The position numbers were made by a program, and so were the translations under genes. A DNA stretch of 37,945 nt from Acidobacteriota bacterium. GTDB taxonomy: Bacteria > Acidobacteriota > Terriglobia > Terriglobales > Acidobacteriaceae. Below, in pieces: positions 13,798 through 23,476 of the stretch. Where the stretch lies: the NCBI GenBank assembly GCA_021819585.1, contig JAKAQS010000008.1:1-37945 (forward strand), in the 5' to 3' direction. Below the pieces are notes generated by a model. The model was given only the letters and a program-made list of their open reading frames with translations. It did not search any database and was not told the origin of the DNA. Positions within the stretch are counted from its first letter, which is position 1. Each line of letters begins with the position of its first letter.

Positions 13798-16700
13798 CTA
13801 GAACGTGATGTGCAAGTCCATGGACATCATGCGCTGGCTGCCAATGGTGCCCGTCACCGAGCCCAACTGGGCGTTGTTGTTCGCACAACCGCTGGGAGTA
13901 ACCTCTGTGGCGGCCGAGCAGCCGTAGACGCCCAACGGAAGCGTCAAGGGGACTGTGGTAGCCCGGCCCGAAGTGCCGCCCGTGTAGGGCTTCTCGTACA
14001 GGTTGTCCCCTGCGGAGCCGCCTCCGGCAGGACCCGCTCCTGTAACCGTCGATCCCTGGTCCGCCTGGCTGGTGACGATCAAGCCGTAGTCTTCATAGCC
14101 GTTCTCACAGTCAAAGGCGGCCCCGGTATTTTGCGGGCCGGTGAGATAGCCGTTGGCACACGAGCCGTGCTGCCCGATGGTCGCCGAGTCCTGCGGTACG
14201 TCCATGCTGGTGGTGTTGGTGATGTTATAGACATTGAAGGAGTACAGCATATCGACTCTTCCTTTGATATGAAACTCCTTGCGCAGGGAGAGATCCAGGC
14301 TGCGCTGCGCTCCCTGGCGGAAGATGTTGCGCTGATCTCCAGGAGCGAAGGCAGTTTCATAGACGTCGACTGGATCCGTTGGTGCGCCTGCGGAGGCTGG
14401 AGGGACTCCGCCCTGGCCCGGCGCCAGGTACTCCACCGCAATCTGAGTGGGATCGAGCGCCGGCATATACTCCCCGCCCACGCCGCGGTACCGGCCGGAG
14501 CGGCCCGTCAAGGCGGAGCGATGATTGGCGGGATCGGCAATCGAGAGGATTGGATTGATGAGGGTGGGGAAGTAGCCGAGCTGCGCGCTGGCCACCGCTC
14601 CGTTGTACTCGTAGAGAGAGTATGGCTCGCCGCTTTGCAGAACGGTCATGCCGGTCAGGGTCCAGTCATTGGTCAGAATCGCCATCCGCGAGTGCTCCGG
14701 GGCGGCGTTGGGAAGCACAACCTGGAAGTTCGCAGTGAAGTCATGGGTGCGGTCGAAGTCCGACGATGCGTAGGACTGCTTCAGATCGTTGGGATTGTCT
14801 CCGGTAAAGAACAGGCCGATATCGCTCTGTTCATCCAGCGCGTGGCTCCACGTATAGCTGGCGCCGACCTGGAAGGAATGCGACAATCGCTTCTCCAGAT
14901 GAGTGTTCAGCGCATTGTAGGAGGAGTTGCCCACCGTCTTGTACATCGCGGAGTAGGGGCTGTAGCCGACGTAAGGAGCGCGGAAGTCGGAGTTTCCGCC
15001 ATCGTAGGTGGACCATGGCTCAGAGGCGATAGGGCATGGGTCACCGTACGCTCCGCAGCTCGTATTTCCGTTTGTCACGTCATAGCCGTAGCTGTAAATC
15101 TCTCCGCTGGAGTGCGCATCCTTGCCGAGAATCATCGCCGGGCTGCCCGGGGTCGCCACTTGCGGCATATTGAACGGAAGTGGAATCACTGAATGCCTGC
15201 CCAGATTGCCGGCGTAGCCGATTGTGACCGCCAGATCATTCCTCGGCTGCCACTGGATGTTCAGCGTGTAGTTCATCGTATAGGGCAGAACATTGTTCTT
15301 GTCATAGGATCCGATGTATAGAGGGGTCTCGGAGCACTCATTTTCGAAGTTGCCTACGCCGCCGCAGTTGAGGCCGAACGCAGCGGTGCTGCCCGTCATG
15401 TAGTTGAGCTGATTCTGCAGCGCCGTTGTCTCGACCGCAGGATTCTCGCTGGGCGCGGGAGGCGTGGTGCTGCTGGTGAGCAGGGCAGCTGAACCCAGAG
15501 GGTTCGCGATCGACGTCCCGGTGCCGGTCACGGCGCTCACCAGCGGAGCCTCCTGCGTCACGCCGAAGGGTCCACCCACTCCACCACCCGCCGGCGGGGA
15601 GAGATAGGCGAACAGTTCGCCGCGGTCGTAATAGATACCCGCTCCACCGTTGATCACGAACTTGCCCCCGTCCCGCTTGGGTGACCAGGCGAAGCCGACA
15701 CGTGGGGAGATGCCCCACTGTCGCCCGGTGAGGGTGGAGGCGCTGGTTCCCGGCGTGCGCGCCGTTGGATTGTTGCCTGCTACCACCAGGCCGTCGTTGA
15801 TCACCGTGAAACCACTGCCGCCCACCGCGGGATCCGTGCCGGTCACGTCATACGTGGTCGGATCGAAGTTGAAAAAGTTGCCATACTTCTCCGTCATGCC
15901 GCCGTGATAATCCCAGCGTACGCCCGCGGTGATGCTCAGGTTGGAGAGCGCTTGCCACTTGTCCTGAAGGTAGAAGGCGCCCTCATTGGTGCGGTAGTAA
16001 CGATCGGCGAGATTCTTTCCGTTGGAAGAGAGTGTCTCCAGCACGCTGGATGAATGCACGTTTCCTTCCAGAAGCTGCGTGAGGTCGGTGACGTCCTCCG
16101 TAATCAGGCCGTTGCGGTTGTTTTCAATGTTCAATTGCGTATAGCTGTATCCGCCGCCAACCATCAGGGTGTGGTTGCCCAGGATGAGGATCGCGTTGCT
16201 CGACGGATTGATCCGGTTCTGGTAATAGCCGGTGTTCACAAAGCTGCTGTTGGGGCCCACGCGGAGGTTGGGCGTACCCGACTCGTTCACGGCGAATCTC
16301 GATATGTTGAAGCTGGGAAGAAGGCCAGGCTGACCCGGGACATCGTCGGTGATGCCGAAGGTAGGACCGGCATTTGCGCCCGTCGCATTGTTGACCACCG
16401 TCTGGTTGTAGGTGGTATAGGTGCCCATGCGATCCCAGCCGACGCGCTGCTCCCAGTTCAGCCGCGGCCCCAGTTGGATGGTGTTATCCAGCGCGGCCAC
16501 CTGAGCATGGTTCTCTGTGACGGAGGGAAATCCTCCCACCTCTGAGGTAAAGCCGTAGGGCATGGTGACCGGGTCAGTCTGATAGTAGTATTTGAAGCTC
16601 AACCGGTCGGTTTGGGTAACGTCGTAGTCCAGGTCGCCCGTCGCCTGATCTCCTTTGAACAACGAAGTGCCTTGTAGCGTGACGTTGGGAACATCATAAG

Positions 16701-18006
16701 CGAAGGGCGCCGAGGTTTGAGCGTAGGGAATCAGATACTGCCCGTTGGGCAGGGTGGCGTTGAACAGCGCCTGAGCGACCCCGGAGGGATCCAGGGTAAT
16801 CGCGTTTGTTTTGCCGGAGTATCCCTGGTAAAGCGCCTGCAGACACGCGCTGGTGCGGCCGTTGGGGCAGTTGGTGGTATTGAACGCCTGGGGCACGGTC
16901 ATCTGGGCGAGGCCGGTGGCCTGATCCGAGTCATAAAGATGCTGATAGGCCACGAAGAAGAAGAGCTTGTTCTTGATTACCGGCCCGCCCAATGTGCCGC
17001 CAAGGGTCCAGCGATGGAGCAGAGGATTGCGCAAAGACATGGGAAAGGCTCCCACGCCCTGCTCCGCGAGAACGGCATCCTGATTGAAGAAGAACGGAGC
17101 CGAGTTCAGCGCGCTGTTGGAGTAGTTGCTGTACACCTGACCGTGATAGTGATTGGTGCCGGTCTGGGTGTTGACGTCGATCTGCGCTCCACTGGTGGCG
17201 CCCTCCTCTGAGTCGTACATGGAGGCATTGACACGCAACTCCTGAATGAACTCCGGCGGAGGAGCAGGCAGGCTGTTTCCGTTCGAACCATACACCGAAC
17301 TGCCTTCGGTGATTGCTCCGCCGACAGTGTTACCCTCGCCGATGTTGAAGTTGTAGCGCTGCGAGGTGTCGCTGCTGGAGCTCTTGCCGTTGAACAGGTT
17401 GTCAGCGTCCACGCCGTTCACCTGGAAAGTGTTGGATGTGTCGCGCTGTCCGTTGGCCCAGATGGGCTGATTCCCCAAACCGGCGTTGACGCCTTCGCCG
17501 CTCAGAAGCTCGGCGTTCACGCCCGGCGAAAGGATCGCCAGTTGCGTAAAGCTGCCCGTAGCCAGCGGCGTCAAGGCAATCTGCGCCTTATCCAGCGTGT
17601 AACCGTTGGTGGTATCGGTCGCATTCAGCAGGGGATTGGCCGTCACCGTCACCGCGGTTGCAACGTGTCCCACCTTCAGCTTCACCAGCAGGGTCTTGGC
17701 GGTAGCCTCCTGGACCTGGATGCCGGTCAAGTCAGTCGTGTCAAAGCCATCATGCATCGTGGTCACCTCGTAGGTGCCCACCGGCAGGTCGAAGATCTGG
17801 AAGTATCCATTCGCCTGAGTTTTGGTGGTACGGGTCACGCCGATGGCGTGGTCGGTCGCCGTCACCATGGAGCCCGGCACCGCTGCCCCCGAATCGTCCT
17901 CCACCGTTCCGTTCAAAGACCCAAGGGTCTGTTGCGCCTTCGCTACACCAACGCAGGCAAAGAGACCAACAAACAATGCCACTGCAAGAAGCTGAAGCTT
18001 TCGCAT
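13798..18006 (-). CDS. TonB-dependent receptor with carboxypeptidase-regulatory-like N-terminal domain (Oar-like)
   Basis: A 1402-residue outer-membrane protein. It has a signal peptide (MRKLQLLAVALFVGLFACVG...KAQQ), then a carboxypeptidase-regulatory-like beta-sandwich at about 28-115 (GSLNGTVEDDSGAAVPGS, FQIFDLPVGTYEVT). The plug domain covers about 125-260 (LSPGVNAELLSGEGV, QVNGVDADNLFNG). A large 22-strand-type barrel follows, ending in the phenylalanine expected for BamA recognition (LHITF). This architecture is greatly expanded in Acidobacteriota and is thought to import oligosaccharides or other large substrates using TonB energy. GAGGAG lies upstream of the start. The gene is alone, without SusD or enzymes, so the substrate is unknown. 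A strong hairpin follows the stop. Confidence 0.95.
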   Translation of the reverse strand: MRKLQLLAVALFVGLFACVGVAKAQQTLGSLNGTVEDDSGAAVPGSMVTATDHAIGVTRTTKTQANGYFQIFDLPVGTYEVTTMHDGFDTTDLTGIQVQEATAKTLLVKLKVGHVATAVTVTANPLLNATDTTNGYTLDKAQIALTPLATGSFTQLAILSPGVNAELLSGEGVNAGLGNQPIWANGQRDTSNTFQVNGVDADNLFNGKSSSSDTSQRYNFNIGEGNTVGGAITEGSSVYGSNGNSLPAPPPEFIQELRVNASMYDSEEGATSGAQIDVNTQTGTNHYHGQVYSNYSNSALNSAPFFFNQDAVLAEQGVGAFPMSLRNPLLHRWTLGGTLGGPVIKNKLFFFVAYQHLYDSDQATGLAQMTVPQAFNTTNCPNGRTSACLQALYQGYSGKTNAITLDPSGVAQALFNATLPNGQYLIPYAQTSAPFAYDVPNVTLQGTSLFKGDQATGDLDYDVTQTDRLSFKYYYQTDPVTMPYGFTSEVGGFPSVTENHAQVAALDNTIQLGPRLNWEQRVGWDRMGTYTTYNQTVVNNATGANAGPTFGITDDVPGQPGLLPSFNISRFAVNESGTPNLRVGPNSSFVNTGYYQNRINPSSNAILILGNHTLMVGGGYSYTQLNIENNRNGLITEDVTDLTQLLEGNVHSSSVLETLSSNGKNLADRYYRTNEGAFYLQDKWQALSNLSITAGVRWDYHGGMTEKYGNFFNFDPTTYDVTGTDPAVGGSGFTVINDGLVVAGNNPTARTPGTSASTLTGRQWGISPRVGFAWSPKRDGGKFVINGGAGIYYDRGELFAYLSPPAGGGVGGPFGVTQEAPLVSAVTGTGTSIANPLGSAALLTSSTTPPAPSENPAVETTALQNQLNYMTGSTAAFGLNCGGVGNFENECSETPLYIGSYDKNNVLPYTMNYTLNIQWQPRNDLAVTIGYAGNLGRHSVIPLPFNMPQVATPGSPAMILGKDAHSSGEIYSYGYDVTNGNTSCGAYGDPCPIASEPWSTYDGGNSDFRAPYVGYSPYSAMYKTVGNSSYNALNTHLEKRLSHSFQVGASYTWSHALDEQSDIGLFFTGDNPNDLKQSYASSDFDRTHDFTANFQVVLPNAAPEHSRMAILTNDWTLTGMTVLQSGEPYSLYEYNGAVASAQLGYFPTLINPILSIADPANHRSALTGRSGRYRGVGGEYMPALDPTQIAVEYLAPGQGGVPPASAGAPTDPVDVYETAFAPGDQRNIFRQGAQRSLDLSLRKEFHIKGRVDMLYSFNVYNITNTTSMDVPQDSATIGQHGSCANGYLTGPQNTGAAFDCENGYEDYGLIVTSQADQGSTVTGAGPAGGGSAGDNLYEKPYTGGTSGRATTVPLTLPLGVYGCSAATEVTPSGCANNNAQLGSVTGTIGSQRMMSMDLHITF

Positions 18007-18500
18007 AGCTGACTCTCCTCAAAGTGAGTGCGGACAACGGTAACGCAGGCTAGGATGACCATGCCGCATCGCGGCCTGCATGAACATGAACAGGGGCGAC
18101 TCTTGTCTGTTGGTGATGTTCAGCGAATGGACGCTTCCCCCTTCGATCAGAGGCGCATCCCCGCTTACTCAGTACAAGGTCTTTGGATAGTCTGAACATA
18201 CATCATTACAAGCCTGTGAACAAACGAAATCGCCATCTCTGCGGCCGGGGACGCGCTGGAAGCCACGGGGACGAGGAAGAGGCCGGCGCGCCATGTCCGA
18301 ATCGAAGGACAGGCCTCTGGGCAACGGACGCAGGCCGTTGGAAGGTCAGGTTCCACCCCTCGAGAAGACCCTGAAAGAACTCTGCGCCTCGGCTCGAACT
18401 CCAACTGGAGTTGCGGCAGCAAGCGCCTGCAAGGGCCTGATGGACCGGGCGCTGCGCCTTCGCTTCCCGCCATTCTGTAAACTTCAGGATGAGGCTCCTG
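18007..18500. other. Divergent intergenic region between the receptor gene and obgE
   Basis: Short ORFs on both strands show no family resemblance, and the rplU and rpmA genes that often precede obgE are absent. The stretch 18160-18230 is relatively AT-rich and likely holds promoters. A small perfect hairpin, AACTCC-AACT-GGAGTT, lies at 18397-18412 in the obgE leader. The obgE ribosome site (AGGATGAGG) is at its end. Confidence 0.45.
18195..18223 (-). promoter_or_regulatory. Candidate promoter for the TonB-dependent receptor
   Basis: On the reverse strand TTGTTC is followed after 17 bases by TATGTT, in the most AT-rich part of the divergent region. It would give a leader of about 180 nt. The match is modest and other pairs nearby are possible. 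Confidence 0.3.
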
Positions 18501-19715
18501 ATGTTCATTGATGAGGCAAGAATCCGGGTGAAGGCCGGCGCCGGCGGGGATGGCTGCATGGCCTTTCGCCGGGAGAAGTTTGTTCCCCGCGGCGGTCCTT
18601 CCGGGGGTGACGGCGGTCATGGCGGCGACATCCTCATGCGCTCCTCGCTCACCCACAACACGCTGATCCACTTCCGCTTCAACCCGGAGTGGAAGTCCGG
18701 CCGCGGAGGCCACGGTCTGGGCTCCAACATGAGCGGTCACGCCGGAGAGCACACCGTGCTCAACGTACCGGTGGGAACCCTGCTCTACGACGAAGCGACC
18801 GGCGAACTGGTGCATGACTTCATTCGCCCGGATGAAGAGATCGTGATCGCACGTGGGGGCCGCGGAGGGCGCGGCAATCAGCACTTCGCCACCCCAACCC
18901 ATCAGGCGCCCAGGGAGCACGAACTGGGCCGCCCCGGCGAAGAGCGCCACTATCGCCTGGAGCTGCGTCTGCTGGCCGACGTGGGCCTGGTCGGTTATCC
19001 CAACGTCGGCAAATCGACGCTGATCAGCCGCATCTCCGCGGCCCGGCCCAAGATCGCCAACTACGCCTTCACTACGCTGGAACCCAATCTTGGGGTGGTT
19101 CAGATCGGCGAAGCCCCCTATGAGCGATCCTTCACCGTTGCGGATATGCCCGGACTGATCGAAGGAGCTCACCTCGGCTCCGGGCTGGGCGTCCGATTCC
19201 TGCGGCACATCGAGCGGACCAGCGTCCTCGCCCATCTGATCGACGTGTCCGATGCCGGCGAGCTCCCGGCTGCGCAGGAGATCGCCGAGAGCCAGCCCGG
19301 CGAGCCATCCCCAGTCACAGAGGACTCCCTCACCCGCGCCGCCAGCCTCTCAGGATCTTCCCGCCCGGACCCCGTGGAAGACTACAACGTCATCACCGCT
19401 GAACTGAGGTCCTTTGACTCGGCGCTGGCAGCCAAATCCACGCTGCTGGTGGCCACCAAAGTCGACGCCGCCAACCCCGAAAAGCTCAGGCGGCTCACCG
19501 CCTTTGCTCGGCGCAAAAAGTTGCCGCTGTTCAAAATCTCAGCCGTCACCGGTGAAGGCATTGAAGAGCTGAAGTACGCCTTGGCAGAGGCCGTCAAAGC
19601 CCACCGCGGCAGCGGCCCGCTGGACCTCCCCTCCGAACCGGCCATCTTCAAGCCCAGCCGGCGCAAGCCCAACTACCCACCCCCGCCTCCCTCCGCCAAG
19701 ACTCGCGCTCGATAG
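18501..19715 (+). CDS. obgE: GTPase Obg (ribosome assembly, stress response)
   Basis: A 404-residue protein from ATG 18501 (GAGG 6 bases upstream; the track start 18489 lies over that site). The glycine-rich Obg fold comes first ([41 protein letters not shown]). The G domain follows with G1 GYPNVGKST, switch YAFTTLEP, G3 DMPG and G5 SAVTG. The guanine-specificity motif reads TKVD instead of NKxD. Between [11 protein letters not shown] and DPVEDYNVI there is a roughly 40-residue serine/proline/glutamate-rich insertion. The C-terminus is a short proline-rich, basic tail (PNYPPPPPS) rather than a full OCT domain. Obg binds the 50S subunit and couples growth to (p)ppGpp. No L21/L27 genes precede it. 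Confidence 0.96.
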   Translation: MFIDEARIRVKAGAGGDGCMAFRREKFVPRGGPSGGDGGHGGDILMRSSLTHNTLIHFRFNPEWKSGRGGHGLGSNMSGHAGEHTVLNVPVGTLLYDEATGELVHDFIRPDEEIVIARGGRGGRGNQHFATPTHQAPREHELGRPGEERHYRLELRLLADVGLVGYPNVGKSTLISRISAARPKIANYAFTTLEPNLGVVQIGEAPYERSFTVADMPGLIEGAHLGSGLGVRFLRHIERTSVLAHLIDVSDAGELPAAQEIAESQPGEPSPVTEDSLTRAASLSGSSRPDPVEDYNVITAELRSFDSALAAKSTLLVATKVDAANPEKLRRLTAFARRKKLPLFKISAVTGEGIEELKYALAEAVKAHRGSGPLDLPSEPAIFKPSRRKPNYPPPPPSAKTRAR

Positions 19716-19786
19716 CGCAACTTCGAAGGTGGATGGATGCGCAGCAAACCACGCAACGGCAGACCAACGGCGGCAAGACGCCGCTT

Positions 19787-19894
19787 TTAATGCATCGGAT
19801 GAAACACGTCCAGAATCACCACGCACGCGATCCCGAAGAGGATCAACAACAGCGGCCACCAACGGTCCAACCACGATTCCTTGGGTGAGCTCAT
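19787..19894 (-). CDS. 35-residue single-helix membrane protein
   Basis: The track shows a 91-residue ORF, but its first 56 residues look like translated spacer. The last 35, from ATG 19894, make a coherent small membrane protein: a charged start MSSPKESWLDRWW, then one helix PLLLILFGIACVVILDV ending FHPMH. AAGGATGG lies about 9 bases upstream of this ATG. It sits between obgE (convergent) and the sugar kinase gene on the same strand, whose ribosome site region is downstream of it. I do not recognise a family. The tryptophan pair at the membrane edge and strong ribosome site favour a real gene. Confidence 0.6.
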   Translation of the reverse strand: MSSPKESWLDRWWPLLLILFGIACVVILDVFHPMH

Positions 19895-20013
19895 CCAGAC
19901 ACCATCCTTCCCTATGCTGTGACATTCTACCCGATTGGAGGCGGCGGCGGAGACCGGCTGCCGCCGCTGTGCTCCCTGTCCGGCTTCGGCTTTAGCCCCG
20001 GCCAAGCAGACGT

Positions 20014-20964
20014 TCAGGCCAGCGCCCCGGCGAACTCTTGTGGCCTGGGATAGCGTTCGCACCCAGCCAGCAGCGCTTCAATCTCTTCCACCGAGTGAAT
20101 GCCGCCACGGGCGCCGCTGGCCATGCAGTTCATCGCGGCAGCGGCACAGGCGAACGCCAACTGCCGGTCCAGTTCCCACCCCTGTGCCTGACCATAAAGA
20201 AATCCGGCATGAAAGATATCCCCCGCGCCGGTGGTATCCACCACCGGCACGCGGAAGGCGGGGCTGAAGGAAAAACGGAGCCCATCCCAAGCCACCACTC
20301 CATCCGGGCCCAGCGTCGCCGCCGTCAGCTTGCACCCATAGCGCGAGTGGATCTTGCGCAAGGCTCGCAGCAGATCGCTCTCCTGCATCAGGCGGCAGGG
20401 GAGATCCCGGCTCACAATGAGGTAATCCACCTGCTCGATCAGCCCATCCACTCCGGCATAGACCTCATCCAGATCCGCGGTCACCGGAAGGCCGGCCTCG
20501 CGGGCCCATCTTGCGGCCAGCGTCGCCGCCGCGGTTTCGAAGCCGTCCACGTGCAGAGCCCGGGCCCGCACAATCCACTCCCGTTCCAGATCCTGGGGCT
20601 GTAACGCCACTTGATCATCGCGGCGACAAAGCACGGTCCGCTCCCCGGATCCATCGACCAGAATCAGCGATCGTGGGCTGGCCGCGTTGGGCGCCGTCAC
20701 CAGCCGCGTCTCCACTCCGGCCTGAGCGAAGGCGCGGGCGTGCAACCGCGCCGCATCATCGTCACCCAGCTTGCCCACATAACGGGTGCTCATGCCCCAA
20801 CTCTGGCAGGCCACCACCGCTGTGGCGACCTGCCCGCCGGGCATCACGGTCTCTTGCCGGTACTCCATCTTCGACCCACGCGGGGGAAGGTGCGGCAGAG
20901 GGATTAATGTGTCCGTGGCATTGAGTCCCACTCCAACCAGATCTACTACGGGCGTCGATGACAT
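20014..20964 (-). CDS. PfkB/ribokinase family carbohydrate kinase
   Basis: A 316-residue kinase. The N-terminal PfkB region has VGLNATDTLIPLP and the GGQVATAVVACQSWG pattern (PfkB signature 1). The C-terminal signature 2 is DTTGAGDIFHAGF at 243-255, with the catalytic Asp249. The family phosphorylates sugars and nucleosides with ATP in the cytoplasm. Length is normal. The substrate pocket cannot be read from sequence alone; ribokinase, fructokinase or adenosine kinase-like specificity are all possible. It is transcribed on the same strand as the molybdopterin enzyme upstream (98-bp gap) and overlaps no other gene. Confidence 0.92.
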   Translation of the reverse strand: MSSTPVVDLVGVGLNATDTLIPLPHLPPRGSKMEYRQETVMPGGQVATAVVACQSWGMSTRYVGKLGDDDAARLHARAFAQAGVETRLVTAPNAASPRSLILVDGSGERTVLCRRDDQVALQPQDLEREWIVRARALHVDGFETAAATLAARWAREAGLPVTADLDEVYAGVDGLIEQVDYLIVSRDLPCRLMQESDLLRALRKIHSRYGCKLTAATLGPDGVVAWDGLRFSFSPAFRVPVVDTTGAGDIFHAGFLYGQAQGWELDRQLAFACAAAAMNCMASGARGGIHSVEEIEALLAGCERYPRPQEFAGALA

Positions 20965-21061
20965 TGCCTGATTCTAATCCGCTCCCATGTGCATTGACGG
21001 TGCATCGACGCCCGCGGCCTCCCCAAACAGCCCGGAAAGGAATTCAGGTTGGCTGACGGCC

Positions 21062-23254
21062 TCACTTCGTCCCGAGTTCCTTGTCTACCTCGACCAGCGT
21101 CGAATAGAACGTCGCTCCCCTGCCCAGGTCGGTAAGCCGCTCACTGGTGAGCGCATTGCCGTTCTGTCCGTCCACGCTCAGCTTCTGCCAGTCCATGCGC
21201 GAGGCCACCACCCCCGCGGGAACGGTAAATCCCACGCTCACGGTGAGGGTAAGCTGGCCACGGCGATTCCACACTCGCACGCGATCGCCAGAGACGATGC
21301 CGCGCTCGGAGGCGTCGATCGGGTGCATCTCCAGCACGCCCGCCATCGAGCGCTCCATCTGCCGGTGCCCGGGCAAGTTGGCAAAGGTGGAGTTCATATA
21401 GTGATCCGCCTTGCGAGCCAAAAACTCCAGAGGGAATCTTCCTCCACCCTCCGCCCCATGGCGTGACTCGACGGGCGGGACCCACTCTGGAACAGGGGTG
21501 AGTTCGGCACGGCCTCCAGGCGTGGCGAACCACTCCCGGGTGCTGAAGGGCAGCGTCTCTCCGTGGAGATCTTTGGGCAGCGAGAGCGCCACGTGCCCCT
21601 CGTTCTCCAGCCGCCTCCGGGTGATGCCTTCGAGGTAGGGGTGTCCGCTGCCAAGAGCCTGGTCGATCAACTGGTCCTCGTCATCGGCAAACGCCGGCTC
21701 GGCAGGGAACATCCGCTTGCCCAGTTCGCCGAACAACCAGACGTTCGAGCGTGCTTCCCCTCGGGGTGCGATGGCCGGCTGCGAGATCTGCGCAAACAGG
21801 TGCCCGTAAGCCCCCATCAGCTCCTTGCTCTCCAAAAAGGTCGTCGCCGGCAGCACCAGGTCGGCATAGTCCGTGGTGTCGGTGAAGAACTGTTCATGCA
21901 CCACGGTGAACAGGTCCGGACGGCGAAGACCGCGCAGCACGCGTCCGGAGTCCGGCGCGACGGCGGCCGGATTGCTGTTGTAGACAAACAGCGCCTTGAC
22001 GGGCGGCCCGGTTGGCGCGGAGCGTTCGCTCGCCGCGCCGCCCTCGCTACCGAGCTCGGTCAGCGCCAGCCCCAGCGCGGACATGTTCACGGTGCGCGCC
22101 GTCCGTCCGAGCGGGCCGGCCTGCATCAGCTCGGGCATTTGCAAGCGCTGCGAATCAAACGGGAACGCGCCGCTGACGGAGAGCAACAGGCCGCCTCCGC
22201 GCTGCTTCCAGCTTCCGGTGATCAGCGGCAGCATGGACACCGCGCGTACCGCCGTTCCGCCGTTCTGGCTGCGCTGCACACCGTAGTTGAGCCGGATCGC
22301 AGCCGGTCCGCCCCGTCCCTGCCCCGCCGCGCCATAGGCGCGCGCCAGGCGCTCAATGGATTCGGCTGGAATGCCCGTGACCGCCGAAGCCTGCTGCGGC
22401 GCGTGCTCGGCGCGCAGCGCATGGGCGCGCAGTTGATCGGCTCCGTTGGTACACTCGCGAAGATACTCGGCATCTTCATAGCCGTCGCGAAACAGAACAT
22501 GCATCAGGGATAAGGCGAGCAGCCCGTCGGTTCCCGGATGAATCGCCAGATGCTCGTCGGCCAGGGCGGCGGTGCGCGTGCTGTACGGGTCGATGACCAC
22601 CAGCCTGGCGCCGCCGCGCCGCGCCTGCTCCATGAAGGGCCAGAGGTGAATGTTGTTGCCATGCACATTCCCTCCCCACACCAGGATGAGGCCCGCATGC
22701 GCAAAGTCCTGGGGCGGCGTTCCCAGCCGGACTCCATAGACCTGCTTCAGGGCTTCGCCGCCGGCCGAGGAGCAGATGGTGCGGTCCAGTTGCGAGGCTC
22801 CCAGGCGGTGGAAGAATCTGCGGTCCATGGACCCATAGCCCAATTGGCCGATCGTGCCCGCATAGCTGTACGGCAGGATGCTCTCCGGTCCGAACTGATC
22901 GGCAATCTGCTGCAACCGCCGCGCGATCTCCTCCAGGGCCTCCTCCCAGCCAATGCGTTCAAAGATCCGGGCGGGATCCGTGGCGGCGGGTAGAGGGCCT
23001 TTGGCTACTCCCTTGCGGCGGCGCATGGGGTAGAGCAGGCGGTCTGGGGCATACACGCGATCCAGGTAACGCGCCACCTTGCCGCACAGAAATCCTCGCG
23101 TCACCGGATGCGCCGGATCTCCCTGCAACTTGACGGCGCGCCCGGTGAGCGTATCCACGGTCACCAGCACGCCACACGAGTCCGGGCAATCATGCGTACA
23201 CACAGCGTGTACCGTCTTGCCGCCAGTCCGGATCGCAGTGCTGACAGACGCCAT
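21062..23254 (-). CDS. Molybdopterin-dependent oxidoreductase (DMSO reductase superfamily)
   Basis: A 730-residue bis-MGD enzyme. The N-terminal 4Fe-4S site is CTHDCPDSC plus GFLCGK (Cys19, 23, 27, 57). The central domain has LILVWGGNVHGNNIHLW and VVIDPYSTRTAALAD, and the dinucleotide-binding C-terminal domain begins near FLARKADHYMNSTFAN and runs through VRVWNRRGQL. A cysteine in TICSSAGG (Cys161) is in the place where the molybdenum/tungsten ligand usually lies. There is no Tat signal, and no iron-sulphur or membrane-anchor subunit gene is adjacent, so it is probably a cytoplasmic enzyme using a soluble partner. The reaction (formate, nitrate, thiosulphate or other) cannot be fixed from sequence alone. 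Confidence 0.9.
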   Translation of the reverse strand: MASVSTAIRTGGKTVHAVCTHDCPDSCGVLVTVDTLTGRAVKLQGDPAHPVTRGFLCGKVARYLDRVYAPDRLLYPMRRRKGVAKGPLPAATDPARIFERIGWEEALEEIARRLQQIADQFGPESILPYSYAGTIGQLGYGSMDRRFFHRLGASQLDRTICSSAGGEALKQVYGVRLGTPPQDFAHAGLILVWGGNVHGNNIHLWPFMEQARRGGARLVVIDPYSTRTAALADEHLAIHPGTDGLLALSLMHVLFRDGYEDAEYLRECTNGADQLRAHALRAEHAPQQASAVTGIPAESIERLARAYGAAGQGRGGPAAIRLNYGVQRSQNGGTAVRAVSMLPLITGSWKQRGGGLLLSVSGAFPFDSQRLQMPELMQAGPLGRTARTVNMSALGLALTELGSEGGAASERSAPTGPPVKALFVYNSNPAAVAPDSGRVLRGLRRPDLFTVVHEQFFTDTTDYADLVLPATTFLESKELMGAYGHLFAQISQPAIAPRGEARSNVWLFGELGKRMFPAEPAFADDEDQLIDQALGSGHPYLEGITRRRLENEGHVALSLPKDLHGETLPFSTREWFATPGGRAELTPVPEWVPPVESRHGAEGGGRFPLEFLARKADHYMNSTFANLPGHRQMERSMAGVLEMHPIDASERGIVSGDRVRVWNRRGQLTLTVSVGFTVPAGVVASRMDWQKLSVDGQNGNALTSERLTDLGRGATFYSTLVEVDKELGTK

Positions 23255-23476
23255 TCTCTCCCCGATCGAAATGCCTCTCTGGCCGTTGCGGGCGCAGCCG
23301 CGGACGGCTGAACTCTTGCCGGATCAGAACCCCTCCGCGCTGCGGCCATCCCAGCAAGGCTGCTCCCGGTGATAGGGTAAGAGCAGCGTGCCGCGCGCCG
23401 GAAGATTGGTTCTCCGGACCGCGTACTGGAACACCCATTTCCTGCACGGCATTCTCTTCAGTCTACGCTCTGCCCT
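23255..23476. other. Divergent intergenic region, molybdopterin enzyme / ABC ATPase
   Basis: 222 bp between two divergent starts. The overlapping short ORFs here have no recognisable product. Promoters for both genes should lie here, but I see no strong match. Confidence 0.35.

Noticed and set aside
13552-15192. 546-residue plus-strand ORF
   Set aside because: Antisense shadow of the TonB-dependent receptor gene.
18165-19235. 356-residue minus-strand ORF
   Set aside because: Antisense shadow of obgE; no domain.
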